Positions 49,072 to 61,552 of a DNA stretch of 64,000 bases are shown here, in pieces; within the stretch, counting starts at the first letter, position 1; each line of letters begins with the position of its first letter. Location of the stretch: positions 95,540 to 159,539 of the forward strand of contig QVRM01006843.1 in the NCBI GenBank assembly GCA_003439945.1, given 5' to 3'. The notes beneath the pieces are model-generated. The model was not told the origin of the DNA and made no database searches. It worked only from the letters and a program-made list of their open reading frames with translations. The stretch is from Dermanyssus gallinae. Its lineage: Eukaryota; Arthropoda; Arachnida; Mesostigmata; Dermanyssidae. The position numbers were made by a program, and so were the translations under genes.

Positions 49072-51084
49072 GAGCCGATAGTTTTCCGCTTCCTCTTTGT
49101 ATTAATTCGTCAAGGTCGCTGAGAACAAAGTATAGAGGCAGAGTGGTAATCACGGCAGTTCACCTGTAGCAGTGGTGGACATTGTACTCGTGTCTGCATT
49201 GCCTTCGTTTCTCGGAACGCCTTTTGCTCGCGTCCTGCTTCGAGCTACGTAGATCGTATCGTCCAGACTCAAAGATGATCTATTCACGTCCAGACACGTT
49301 TTTCGGAAAATGGCGAATTATGAAAGGACTACTGCGAATCGTCTAACCGTCGTGACAAGTTGCATCGTACACACAATGGTATACACACAATGCATATACA
49401 CGTATAGTACTCCTAACCGGGTGTCGACTCAGTATTCTGGATTCTTCCTTTGCCGACTCTCTTATGTGTCTTGAAAGAGAAGTAGATGTATGATTGTAGT
49501 TGCGTTTTGTGTCGTTTAAGCCCTGCACGTGATCGCTGCAAGCTATTGCCTAACCGCCTGCTATCAGGGTTTCTGCGGTCGAACGTATTTCTTCTAGCCT
49601 GTCGTCCGCTTTTTCGTCGTCCTTTTCCTGTCGTCTGGATTCGAGACATACGAAATGAGCGTTCTCATCAACATCATCTAACTTCGTGAGACATCACGAA
49701 ACTCTTACTTTGCGCAAATACGAGTTAGCACGTGGACCGGTTACACTAAACGGGCATAGTATTGGCGACTGACAACCAAAGGGCGTCGAGTGGTCTACAA
49801 AAGATAATCGAAACGAGTAGGAAAGCATGAGTAAGCTCAGCACTATGCCACCAGGTCTGACCGCTTCAAAGTGAAGTTCAAGCGGGCATTTTCACGTCTA
49901 TTACTTGAAGCAATCCTGCTCTGAGAGTAATTACATGAGTGCAAAAAATGTCTGCTATGAACGCGTCTGCAAAGCCGATAAAGCCAAGGAGAACTTCAGG
50001 CTGAGACGAAAACTTGTACTCAGATGCATTTGAATAGATGTACAAAGGCTGGCAATGCCTCCTTGGAGGTGGCAGGGTTGCTTTTATTTACGGCGGAAAC
50101 GTATCAAAATGCTCAGTTACCATGCAAAACAGCACCGTCCAATTCCAGTAGGTCCCCTACATTGAAAAACGGTATGTATCTACACAGTGAAGTAGATAAA
50201 CCTGCAATATTTCATGGCAATCTGCTTTCTTCCTGCGATATTTGTTAAGAATCTGCACGCGAGACAGACCCGAGCCAGGTGTGAAGGCCGAAGGCAACGC
50301 CCCTGAAACAGTGAGAAATTTCCAGAAATTATGTAAACACCATTTAAATGTTCGGTATCGATGCGGCATTACACTATTGCGCTAAACGAGCAAGTGTTCC
50401 TGCTTCCAATGATCGCGGGCGTCATAACGGACGATCCGTCATGCAACTGCGTTCAGGTAAGGTATCAAGCCGGCATGCTTTCGCCTATTGTTTAGCAGTA
50501 GATTGTTAGTCGCCGTCCCCCCCCCCCCTACAGAATGTAAAACGCTGCAAATCATTGACATTGTGTATACTATGCATATATGTAGTACAGAAATACAATT
50601 TTTACCTAATAGTGGAGAAGCTGAGGACAAGTAATCGTTTTACTCCGTTTTTTTAGGTACTTTACTTTAATATAAGCCGACTACGATAATGATCAAAATG
50701 ACAATAAATAAAATTATAACCAAATATGCAATATAAACACTCCATACTAGCCTTTGATGGCTCCTCAAGGAGCTGTATTAAACAATGTATTAAACAAATC
50801 AGTTCACTTCTATACAAAATACTTGCGCTTCCCCTTTCCATTGACAAAAATTAATTTCTCACCGAGCTTCACACCCCAGGTTTTAAAAGAGATTATCTAG
50901 ATTCCATATATATATATATATATGTTTTTTTAGAAAATTGTTTTTTAAACAGCATTATTTTAATTTAGTAATTCCTTATTGAGCTTGAAATTTCTATAAT
51001 TACACAATTCGAACAATTGTAACATACAGGACTTTTGCTGAAAAGGCTATCGCCCGTGTGTGGGGGTCTATATGTATATATATA

Positions 51085-51150
51085 GAAAATATGGTGATGA
51101 TTTATTAATCACTTACGATACGTTTACACACTCGGCAGTGCTCGCCTAAC
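51085..51150 (-). mobile_element. Second copy of the R2-type element, 3' tail only
   Basis: Reverse complement of the last 66 bases of the element at 37091-37957; by hand alignment about 59 of 66 bases match. It is flanked on both sides by TA repeats, and the 3' junction (ATATTTTC then TATATA) is identical to that of the longer copy. Too short to carry coding sequence. Confidence 0.85.
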
Positions 51151-52052
51151 ATATATATATATATATATATATAATAAATGCGAACCTACTGCAAAGACCT
51201 AAAACGCTACCAAATGCGCGTGGAAGACTTCTAACTACGGGAAAAGGTGGCACTACACAGTAAGGAGTAGTAATATATCATGTCATCTTCATTTAAATGT
51301 AGAAATATTTGTATCGGCGGCTGAGACAACCTTAGCTAGAGGCAGCTGGTCATTACGCGATGGCAGACAAGATATCAGTGCAAAGACTCGTCACATCATT
51401 CTGCCCGTTCGCTCTGTCGCTAACTATTTCGAGTCTCCTTTATAGCCGACGCTAGTTAATTGGACCTCTTTTCGCCGCCACGCTCAATGCCCATCGTATC
51501 TCCCATCGTCTAACAATCATCCCGCGTAATATGTACGATCCAGATTTGTCCCGCTTATGTCATACGAACTCACCACAACAACGAGAACACGAGACGTCTG
51601 GCAGCTGTAAAAAAAAGACGCCACTGCTGGTGGGCCTGTGACGACGTAGCTTATGCCGATTGTTTCTCCGATCCGACGACAGGGAACTTCCGTGTGAACA
51701 TGCTGCGGTGTGGACATTGCATTGATTCGAAGCCACAGAGAGCAGTGTGGGTCGTCTCAACGACGACGACGATGATGACAACAAATTTGCTATGATGATA
51801 TCACTGTCGGCATACTTGCGTCACGTCGTCACGCTGATGATTACCCCGTCTAGCCTAACGGGCTGGCGGGTTGACTCAGCGATATCATCGCCCCCCTGGG
51901 CGAGCGCCAGGGATGCGCTCCTCGCTCTCCGAGTGCAGCCACTCTCGAGGCGTCCGACCTCGCCACGGGCGGGCGGGCGGGCGGACAAACAAACGAATGG
52001 GTAAATTGTTCTCCAATTACCCAACGCACTGTTATTGGGTCTCACTGACAGC

Positions 52053-52076
52053 GGGGGGGGGGGGGGGGGGGGGGGG
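52053..52076. repeat. G homopolymer, 24 bases
   Basis: Twenty-four consecutive G on the + strand. Similar shorter runs: G14 at 39212-39225, C14 at 34984-34997 and C12 at 50517-50528. Confidence 0.9.
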
Positions 52077-52498
52077 AGGGGCGGCACTGTTTAAGCGCAG
52101 CTATCTATGTAGGGCTCAGCTGCGTGTCAATGACGAGTCATACGTCACATGGCACGGCACGACAATAGAACCCACAGCACATGGCGGTGAGGTGACATGG
52201 CGTGACAACAACTTACACAGTGGCAGTGAGCAGCTTTTCACGTTATTAATCGTAATAAGACCGATGATAACACTTGGGCACACGACAACTAAAAAAAAAA
52301 CGAAACCAAATATCCACGGGGAACGTGTAACAGAGCGTACGACATTTTCGACGCCTAAACAAATATCGAGACAAAACAAATAACAGTACACAGTCATATT
52401 AATAAGAAACTCGGCCGGCTATAGTTTCACTGTCGTGTCTCCCGCTAAATACAGTCCTAGCATGCATGTGTGCGCATATATATATATATATATATATA

Positions 52499-53520
52499 CA
52501 GGGTCATTCATATTGTTGTGCACGCATTTCGAGGTTTGATAGAACTCGGCAAGAAAATACGTTTTCCCTATGGAGGGAAGACGTGGAAACGTCTTGTTTA
52601 GGAGAGAGAGTGAAGTTTATGAAAGTAGTTTTTCTGCCTTTTTGTCCTACATAGTTGTGCGAAATCTCTGTTTGCGGGAGAACCAGTCGCGGGAGAACGC
52701 ATAAAGGAACCGATTATACCGGCGTGTTCGGAGGAAAATTCTGCACAACGGAAGACACTTCAATGAAAAGTCGATATTTTACGTTAACGCCTTTTCATGA
52801 AAAATCGTAAAATTTTTCCATTGCGACCAAAAATGTACGTCCGAAAGACCACTCTCACGAAATAGGAAATTTAATGCCCATCATTTCCGTATCTAGGTGA
52901 TGGTGCTGCGTTACGTAGTTGTCAAGTCACTAAGCTTTTTCGATAGCCATATCGAAAGCGAAGGCATGCATATTTCCATAGGGCGTATGAGAAAGTTAGG
53001 TACATATTTTGAGGTTTGGTAGAACTCAACAAGAGAATAAATTTTCCTAGTGGAAGGAGGGGGCGGAAACGTCTTGGCAATTTTTTACGGTTCTGAACGT
53101 GAAAACTTGCACGTAAAACATAACAACTATGACTGTCGAAAAAGCTTAGTGACTTGACAACTACGTAACGCAACACCATCACCCTGATACGAAAATGATG
53201 GGCATTAAATTTCCTATTGCGTGAGAGTGGTCTTTCGGACGTACATTTTTGGTCGCAATGGAATTTTTTTACGATTTTTCATGAAAATACGTTAACGTAA
53301 AAGATCGACTTTTCATGACTTTCCTTAATCTGGGTATTAGCTTTTTGCTACGCAAGCTAGTGAAGTGTCTTCCGTTGTGCAGAATTTTCCCCCGAACACG
53401 CCGGTGTAATCGGTTCCTTCATGCGTTGACTGGTTCTCCAGCAAACAGAGATTTCGCACAACTATGTAGGAAAAAAAAAGCAGAAAAACTACTTTTATAA
53501 ACTTTACTCTCTCTCCTAAA
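52499..53520. mobile_element. Foldback DNA element, copy B (right end truncated)
   Basis: Left terminus CAGGGTCATTCATATTG directly after (TA)n at 52498. The right arm is the inverted copy, but it stops inside the arm (at ctctcctaaa, 53520) and is replaced by a cacata/TA array and a T run. The centre contains an extra inner piece (about 52945-53100) absent from copy A but present in copy C. Confidence 0.8.
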
Positions 53521-53531
53521 AACACATATAT

Positions 53532-53590
<59 letters not shown>

Positions 53591-53593
53591 TTG
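53521..53593. repeat. cacata/(TA)n/T-run replacing the end of foldback copy B
   Basis: The broken right arm of copy B passes into acacatatatac, then (TA)n, then about 20 T residues. Confidence 0.85.
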
Positions 53594-53702
53594 GTTAATT
53601 TCAAACGTGGTTTATTTACATAACTGCATTTCACAACGCTTAAGTTCTCGGCAAATAAAAATAGTTAAAAAATAAACAAAACTCTTATTTAAGTCCAAGG
53701 AG

Positions 53703-53707
<5 letters not shown>

Positions 53708-53745
<38 letters not shown>
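53708..53745. repeat. (TA)n microsatellite
   Basis: TA run of about 38 bases. Confidence 0.93.
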
Positions 53746-53748
<3 letters not shown>

Positions 53749-55968
53749 ACACCCGAGGGCAAAGCGGACTATTCTAACTTCAACGCTAATTATATAGTAC
53801 GTGGAGACCTTGCCCCGTCGTCCTGTAGTAGTTATCTTATGCCATCATAACTGTGCTTCTGAAAACGACAAGCATTGACGTAACGACACACCCGCATAGA
53901 CAGATAGATAGATAGGTAAAGAGGCTAGACACGCATGCACGGTGTGGCGCCACGCAAAATGGAAGCCACCATTAACTACAACAGGGCTGGCCGGCCGCAT
54001 TGGTTAGCGATGAACTGAGAGCGCAACGAGCACTGGCTGGAAGCGTTTAAAGCCACGTAACTATCGTTATGACAATGGCGTCGTTGTCCTGGCCGTCTTC
54101 GTGGTTATTGTTGCTGTTGCTGCTGTCGCTGTCGTTGTTGTTGTTGTCGTCGTTGTTGTCGTCGTCGTTTTTGTTATTGTTGCTGCTATTGTTGGTGATG
54201 ATTGTACAGTTGTTGTTGTTGTGGTTGTTGTTGATGATGATGATGATGTTGTTGGCCTTGTAGTCCCTGTTCCTACCGTCATAGTAGCCTCCCCCCTGGG
54301 GTAGAAAACCCTTTACAAAAACCGATGTGCCCAGACATTTGACTGTGTGCGAGCGGATCTCTGCAGCCGACGACCCGATGAGTCAGACTATGATACCAGA
54401 TAATAATGATGATGATGATGATGAGGGTGAATGTCGAAAGGGCGTGCAAGAATACTCGCCTATGCGTATCTCTCTATCTATTTCAACGTTCGTGTCGTTT
54501 CGATGTCCGCATAATAGAAATGCCGAAATTCGTACTTTAGATGGAGATAGACAAAAATAAGAGAAATCATCACAATAGTGACAGTACGTTCTGTAGGCTT
54601 TTCGCAGCAGGTCGATCGGGGGGTGTACGTGGGATAGAACGAAAATTTACCATGAACAGAACCTATGTCGTCCACTGGCGTGGTCAGGCGACGGGATGGA
54701 CAGAGACAACGATTCTGGTTGTTATCGTTGCTGTTGTTGTTATTGTTATTGTCTCTGCTGCTATTGATATAGTGGTGGTCACCCTTGACCCTGACGGGAT
54801 TCCAGACGGGCTACGCTGTGCCGCTGTGAGTAAATAATGAAAGAGGCGACGAATGCCGAAGGCACGTTTAGATTTTATGTTGTTTAGCGCATATGGACAA
54901 CACAATTGCCCTACGCAATTTAGCAGGGTTTGGCTGCCAAGTCAATGGCGGGCGTAAATACTTTCAGTAACGCGTTGATGTAGTATTTTGCTGCTGCTGC
55001 TGCTGCTGTTGTCATGGTCGGCGTTACTGTTGTCGCTAATCTTTGCTTTAAAAACTCGTTTGACGTACATCTCTATAGCTTATACTTCTTGAGACAGTCA
55101 AGTTTCTGTTTTTCACAGTTAGTGGTCTACATAAAATGCAACCAAAAAACGTATAGCTATATGCATTGGGCTCGGCAAATCTGGTTCAATTCTGCCTTAT
55201 AAGCTTGTTATGTAGACGTAGTATGTAAACGTATAGTATGTTCTTATCCGGACTTTGTCGCCAAATAGCCCCCTCCGGTCGGAGTGACACCACTTAGTCT
55301 GGCTGCACCACCTCCCTCGGCTCCTCGTCTTGACCACTGTCACGAGGCTGTCGCGTGAACCTTTCCCGCCTAGAAATTTCAATGGCTATTTTGAGCATCA
55401 AAATGGCGTCGAAAAGGTCCGTCGCCTCCTTCCATGCTTGTGCCGAGGTACTCATTTAGCTAGCCATCTCCTTGATGGGGCAGCTCCTTACGGCCACGGA
55501 GCCCGTGCACCTTGCTTCCCAAAGAGACTCGCAGTGTAGGAGAGTGTGTTTCCGGCCGTCCCTCTCCCCAGATTAGCTGGTAATATGCCAAAGCACCAAC
55601 CAATTATAAATATTACTACTTGTAATGCATATAATTTTATTTGAAGTTACTGGGCTACACAAGAAGCAATTACTTGCAAGTCCATACGTCCACTATGCGA
55701 CGTCGTGTCGGGATCTAACCCACGACTCATAACAACAGGTCAAGCGTTGGGCATCTCCACCAAACCCCAAAGCATATCAGCATTGCAATATTACTACTAA
55801 GCACACTATTTTCAGTTTTGTTACTACAGGTACTGCTGCTTTGTCGAAACACGACTACCGTCGAGTGAAACATGAACTATTGAGGGGCTAGAATTAAACG
55901 CATTCATTTTATAGATGTTGTTTTTTTATTCTGGACTATCCTCCCTCTTCTACGGGCTTGGAATCGTT
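53746..55968. other. No gene recognised; triplet-rich patches
   Basis: TTG/GTC-rich DNA at 54100-54260 and 54715-54760; a GC-richer stretch at 55250-55560 with open frames but no domain; a possible tRNA-like sequence at 55680. Confidence 0.35.
55680..55790 (-). mobile_element. Possible tRNA-like sequence
   Basis: On the minus strand, gggtttggtggagatgccc is followed about 40 bases later by gtgggttagatcccgac, an imperfect B box (C to A at the usual TTCGA). Only one copy is seen, so it could be a SINE or chance. Confidence 0.25.
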
Positions 55969-55978
55969 GGTATATATA

Positions 55979-56034
<56 letters not shown>
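55969..56034. repeat. (TA)n left of foldback copy C
   Basis: About 66 bases of TA with one tct interruption, ending at the left terminus of copy C. Confidence 0.95.
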
Positions 56035-56039
<5 letters not shown>

Positions 56040-57155
56040 TAATTCATATCGTTATGTACTTATTGCGAGGTTTGGTAAAACTCGGCAAGAAATTTGTTTT
56101 TCAATGAAAGGAGGGGCGGAAACGTCTTGTTGAGGAGAGAGTAAAGTTTATAAAAGTACTTATTCTGCCTTTTTCTCCTACATAGCTGTGCGAAATCTAC
56201 GTTTGCAGGTGAATTAGTCAACGCATGAAGAAACTGATTATACCGGCGTGTTCGGAAGAAAATGCACACCGAAAGACTCTTCACTAGCTTGCGTAGCGAA
56301 AAGCGAATGACCAGATTAAGGAAAGCCATAAGAAGTCGATATGTTACGTTAACGCTTTTTTCACGAAAAACCGTAATTTTTTTTCATTATGACCAAAAAT
56401 GTACGTCCAAAAGACCACTCTCACGCAATAGCAAATTTTATGCTCACCATTTTCGTACCAAAGTGATGGTGCTGCGTTACGTAGTTGTCAAGTAACTAAG
56501 CTTTTTCGACAGTCATAGTTGTTATGCTTTACGTGCAAGTTTTCACGTTCAGAACCGTAAAATTTTACTAAGACGTTTCCGCCCCATCCTTCCACTAGGA
56601 AAAATTATTCTCTTGCCGAGTTCTACCAAACCTCGAAATATGTACCTAACTTTCTCATACACACTATGCAAGTATGCATGCCTTCGCTTTCGATATGGCT
56701 ATCGAGAAAGCTTAGTTACTTGACAACTACGTAACGCAGCCCCATCACTTTGGTGCGAAAATGGTGGGCATTAAATGTTCTATTGCGTAAAACTGGTCTT
56801 TTATACATACATGTTTAGTCGCAATGGAAAAAATTTACATTTTTCACGAAAAAGCGTTAACGGAAGACATAACAACATATCGGCTTTTTATGACTTTCCT
56901 CAATCTGGTTTTTCGCTTTTCCGCAAGCTAGTGAAGTGTCTGTTGTGCAGAATTTTCCTCCGAACGTTGGTTCTCCCGCAAACGTAGATTTCGCACAACT
57001 ATGTAGGAGAAAAAAGGCAGAATAACTACTTTTATAAATTTCACTCTCTCTCCTAAACAAGACTTTTCCGCCTCCCCCTTCCATTGGGAAAAATTATTTT
57101 CTTGTCGAGTTCTACTAAACCTCAATATAGGTACATAATAATATGAATGACTCTG
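56035..57155. mobile_element. Foldback DNA element, copy C
   Basis: About 1.12 kb, with inverted arms starting CAATGTAATTCATATCG on the left and, on the opposite strand, CAGAGTCATTCATAT on the right. TA flanks both ends; a long (TA)n array (55969-56034) precedes it. The central block contains a diverged extra copy of arm sequence around 56560-56720, shared with copy B. Confidence 0.8.
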
Positions 57156-57317
57156 TATATATGTACACATATCTATACAATGCACCAAAAGCCGTAAATG
57201 TTTAGCTATATAAAATAAGAAATATGTTTTTCAAGGGGATAATTTTTTAAATATAGGCTGTATTCGGTCTCAAACGGGCTTGCGGTTATTCGGTCTCAAA
57301 CGGGAACCGCTGTGAGG

Positions 57318-57341
57318 TATATATATATATATATATATATC
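57318..57341. repeat. (TA)n left of the R1-type LINE
   Basis: Short TA run directly before the 5'-truncated R1-type LINE. Confidence 0.9.
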
Positions 57342-57344
57342 TGT

Positions 57345-58622
57345 ATGTGTGTCGCAAAAACCCTTACTTCCGCGATGAGAACAGGAGAACCAGCATGGAA
57401 ACAAGCTGAAGTAGTTTTTATCCCCAAAGCGAATAAAGGATACCGGCCAATCTGTTTACTAAACGCCTTAGTCAAACGATACGAAGCCATCATCGAAGAA
57501 TAGCTCAGATGTTTGCGGGGAATGCGGACTCCTATCACCGGCACAATTTGGCTTCTGTAAACACAAATCGGTTCTGCCGACATTCCACAGGCTCCTCAGT
57601 TGAGCTGAGCAGGTGCGTAGGTCCACCATCTGTACAAGACAGCTAGTCATAGTTACCGTCTTGGATGTGAGGAACGCCCTTAACTGTCTTCCATAACCAC
57701 CTTAGACACGCTTGTTTGTAAAAATGTTCCGCCATACCTAGTAAAGGTAATATCTAGATGCCTTAAGGAGAGGTCCGTTTCAAACGGCGAGGTATTCTTA
57801 CCGATGACAGCCGAAGTGCCAGGAGCTTAACCCTATGACAACATCCAATGACAATCCGTGTGACAACGTCCTGCGAAAAGCCGGTCTACCCCCGGGAGTA
57901 GATATGATAGCCTACGCTGACGACTTAACAACTGGCAAGAAGAGAGTTCGACCGTTGCACATACAGATTGCAGGGCAAACAATAAAGTTCGTGAAAGAAG
58001 CCTCGAGATCACGCTGGACACATCTATAACGGGTCTATGCCACATAAAGAAGACTGTGGAAAAAGCATCTAAGGCGGCAAACGCTATTGCCAGGATGCTT
58101 CCAAACATACATGGACCGCGGGTTCGTACAAGAAAACTACTGGTGGCGGTAGCAGAGCCTATCGCGCTGTTTGGGACTGCCGTATGGCCAGAGCAACCCG
58201 TAGGTCAAAGAAAGCAAAGCTGATTCTGACGCAGAACGCATTAAAAAATTGTATGAGAGGATTCGTGAAGTACACCCTGGGCTCGACTCAGGCACGGCAT
58301 TTGTGAGTGGAAGTAACACAGAAGGTGCTAAAAACAAAGCACCGAAAATACAAAGGGAGGCAGAATATTTCTAAGGCCGACGCGGCTGAAGAAAGCGCAA
58401 CTTTGAATCAAACGGGCTTGCAAGGGCTGGGAAAAAGGGCTCCTGACAGGTGGGGAAACCCGTGAGCGACCCCGGCTAATTGATCCGATAGAGTACTAGC
58501 CGCTTGTCCTGATGGTCCATGGCACTGTTCTAGATCTAGATGAATACACAACTCGAAATGGAAAACGATATTTCCTACTCCTAGCCGTAGTGCGTATCTG
58601 CATTTAATCCTCCTCCACAAAA
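57345..58622 (+). pseudogene. R1-type LINE reverse transcriptase pseudogene
   Basis: + strand: WKQAEVVFIPKAN, GYRPICLLNALVKRYE (57400-57485), GVDMIAYADDLTTGKKR with YADD at about 57912-57923, then LGVTLDTSITGLCHIKK, AIARMLPNIHGPRVRTRKLL, and IALFGTAVWPEQ (58000-58200). The order matches R1-clade ORF2 from RT to connection region. Numerous stops and frameshifts. The left end abuts (TA)n at 57341 and the right end runs to the (TA)n at 58623. Confidence 0.8.

Positions 58623-58667
<45 letters not shown>
58623..58667. repeat. (TA)n between two retroelement 3' ends
   Basis: TA run of about 44 bases. The R1-type LINE (+ strand) ends on its left and the YLDD retroelement (minus strand) ends on its right, so two unrelated 3' ends share one TA array. 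Confidence 0.93.
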
Positions 58668-58669
<2 letters not shown>

Positions 58670-60085
58670 CAATGCAATCAATCATTCATGGTGGGAACAT
58701 GACATTTGGGTCCCTGTAAACATGTGCACCATTACGGAGGTCCAGTGTAGGGGCCAGCCATTTCTGGAGAGTGCCCCGAACCGAGGCCGCATTGCCCCGT
58801 TGCACATCCAGCGATAGGCGCTGTCTGAGGAAATCACCCGCCCGTTTGTTTTCGCTGACTAGAATCAGCCGTTTCCCGACTTTCTATAGCAAACTGCAAG
58901 TGGACGGAGCGGGCTTCCCAAAAGTATCGAAGGCAAGTGGGTAAAACTTGTACGGGTACCCGATGCTCTGGTACTTTCTAACCTTGCCTGCCTCGGCGAG
59001 AGCCGAAGCATGACCAGCCGGGGCCGCACCAGCACTAAAGGTTTCATTCAGAGCTTGGTGTCTTGCTCGCCTACCTGCGCTGACGATACAGGACAGCCCG
59101 TGGCTTCCGTCTGGCCAGACGACGTCTCCGCAGACGCAGGTATAAGTGTATACAAGGTCTGTTCCCAAACAAAGTGCAACGGCAATCCTCACCGACTCGT
59201 CATCTAATAGGGTCCCGATCCGAGCACAGGGAATGGCGTGGAGCTATGCACCCGCCCCCTTGGAGGACATGGCACGCAGCTTGGCCTTGTCGGCGTCCGT
59301 CGCGCATCCCGCAATGAGGCTTTCGACCCTCTGCTCATATAGAGTTGTTGACCGTTCTTTCTGGTGTCCAGCTTCGGCGGGCTCGTGGTCGCACAGGGCA
59401 ACTGCTCTACGGCGGCTTGCTTCCAATCGGGCTTCTAAGTCGACGAGAGCGGCCAAACGACGAAGGTTTTAGCCTGTTGCATAAACCTGTGAAGAGAAGC
59501 TGCCAGAGCTATCTCAGATAGGACAATTGCATCAGGTAACCCTAAGTCACCCCCAAAGAACGGGGAGTAGAGCTTGTCGGAGTGCACCTGTGGATAGGCT
59601 GAGGTTTAGCAACGCCTGTACTGTAGCCAGCACGCTGTCTTTAAGTCGTTCAAAAAGTCCTGAAGCTAATAAACAGTCTGCACCTCAAAACAAGTGGTTG
59701 AGACGTAGCGCCGAAAATGAGGATCTCAGAAGAAAGAGGCCTCGGTGAGAACCTACCAAGTGAAAGCGTGACATCGCATCTTCTAGCTTGGCCAGCCAAC
59801 TCTCGAGGGCAGCCGGAACTCCTCGTGGGAATAGGGGTACGCCCAGCAACTTTAAATCCGTGCCGACAGTCCTGCACCCTGGGAGAGCCTCCAGCACTTC
59901 AGAGTCCGCAGCATCTCCTACAACATGGACTTCACACTTCGCAGGGTTTAGAGCCAGGCCACTCCAATCAGCGAACTCGATGATTCTGTGGATGTCCCTC
60001 AGAACTGCATCGGGAGCGCCACCCAGTACATCGTCGTCCAAGTACCATATGTTTAGAGGGAGCACTTGAGAGAGTCAACTAACTA
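58670..60085 (-). mobile_element. YLDD-family retroelement, RT to nuclease region
   Basis: On the minus strand from 60085: NIWYLDDDVLGG (RT catalytic YLDD at 60033-60044), IIEFADWSGLALNPAKCEVH, LKLLGVPLF, SHRGLFLLRSSFSALRL, then ATDADKAKLRAMSSKGAG (about 59260), RIAVALCLG (about 59185), a Cys/His knuckle (CVCG ... HGLSC) and RHQALNETF. The nuclease core RPDG...LVWD is missing through an internal deletion, after which KVRKYQSIGYPYKFYPLAF and the QRGNAASVRGT tail follow (58780-58960). It is 5'-truncated and bounded by (TA)n at both ends (60084 and 58667). Inactive. Confidence 0.75.
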
Positions 60086-60098
60086 TATATATATATAT

Positions 60099-60280
60099 GG
60101 TCTCCCAGAATTCGTCCAACAAACTTTGGGGTCTAGTACGACTCGACAAAAAACTATTTTTTTCAAATGGAACAAAAGACAGAAATGTCTCCTATTGAAG
60201 TGAGAGCGAAATTACCAAAAGTGGTTGGATCAAATATTTTATACTGACATAATTTCACAAAATCTGCGATTGCGATAGCC
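60099..60280. mobile_element. Diverged arm of a foldback-related element
   Basis: Immediately after a short (TA)n (60084-60098), the sequence carries actcgacaaaaaact, caaatggaac, agaaatgtctcc and gaagtgagagcgaaatta, in the same order as blocks of the copy A left arm. It appears to be a more diverged subfamily; the matching inverted arm was not found with confidence. Confidence 0.4.
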
Positions 60281-60944
60281 CTAGTCATCCTATCGACAGA
60301 CGAAGCATGCCTATGTGTTTGGCATGCTACGTTAGCTCAAAGCAGAACAAATGTTGTATTGAAGATGATTCTCGAGAAATGATTTTTTTGCAGTCTTATA
60401 TCAAGTCTTATACTTTGCGTTCACGCTTAATTACCCGCTTTTTAGATCGAACTCAGAACCCTGTTTTTTACAATTCCAAGGTCTGTTTAATGTATTCTAG
60501 GCTACCTCTTAATATATATATATATATATACTAACAACATCCGCCGCTAGCTAAAGCTTTCGTACACGCGCATTAATTAGCTCTACGGTATAGTTGAGTC
60601 ATGTCTGTCGTGTGAAAGCAATTATGTTATTAATAAAAGGCACTTACGCTGGCTTACATTTGCGTATGGAATTAACCTAAAAAAATATATATATATATAT
60701 ATATCGAATGGCTGACTGGCTGGACTACTGTAACCAGCATCTGAGTAGCTGATGAGTGAAGCAACTGGGCGTCGAATCGCCCGCCCCGCCCACTCACCCA
60801 CTGCGTCAGCGGCGACGTCGATGGCGAATGCATCCATCCGGCTGTCGCAAGTTGGCCGCACCAGCTTCCGGAGGTGCGCTGTTCTCAATATTGTTGTGTT
60901 GTGGTGGTATTACTGTTATTATTGTGACGATTATTGAAGAAGAC

Positions 60945-60976
<32 letters not shown>

Positions 60977-61515
60977 TGAATAGAGTACAACAATAACAAC
61001 AACAACAATCATCATTTACGTGTCATCCAGCTGCCAGTATCATCGGCATCAGAGGCAGCAGCGGTAGCAGCAGCCGTGTTGTTTAGTTACTGCAGCCAAA
61101 GTGAGTGAAAAAAGTCAAATAGCGAGTGACTGACTGAGTGAGTGATTGAGTGAGTGAGTGAGTAAACGTGTGAGGGAGTCTGTACTGGCTGTCTATTTAT
61201 ATTTAACACGCGCCCATCTCCCGCCAACAGCAGCAGCAGCAGCAGAGAAAAGCAATGAACTACTTACTACTACACCTACAAACTAGTTCGTTGCTGTCCA
61301 TGTGCGAGTGTATGTGTAAGCAACTATAGGTCGCCTGTCATCAGCCTAATCAGTATAATAACAATAATCTCCATCATCATCGTCATCGGTATTCATTTTA
61401 TTATTGGTTGTCTTCTTCTTCTTCTTCTTCTTGTTATTGCTATTGTTTCTGTCATTCTCATCATTATTATTATGATTATGATTATGATTGTAAATAGCAT
61501 TGATGAATATAATGA

Positions 61516-61552
<37 letters not shown>

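Larger units (their letters stand above)
49072..52498. other. No gene recognised
   Basis: Includes the R2-type tail at 51085, C12 and G24 runs, and a GC-rich patch at 51880-52080. Open frames at 50024-50248 and 52080-52383 have no recognised family. Confidence 0.35.
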
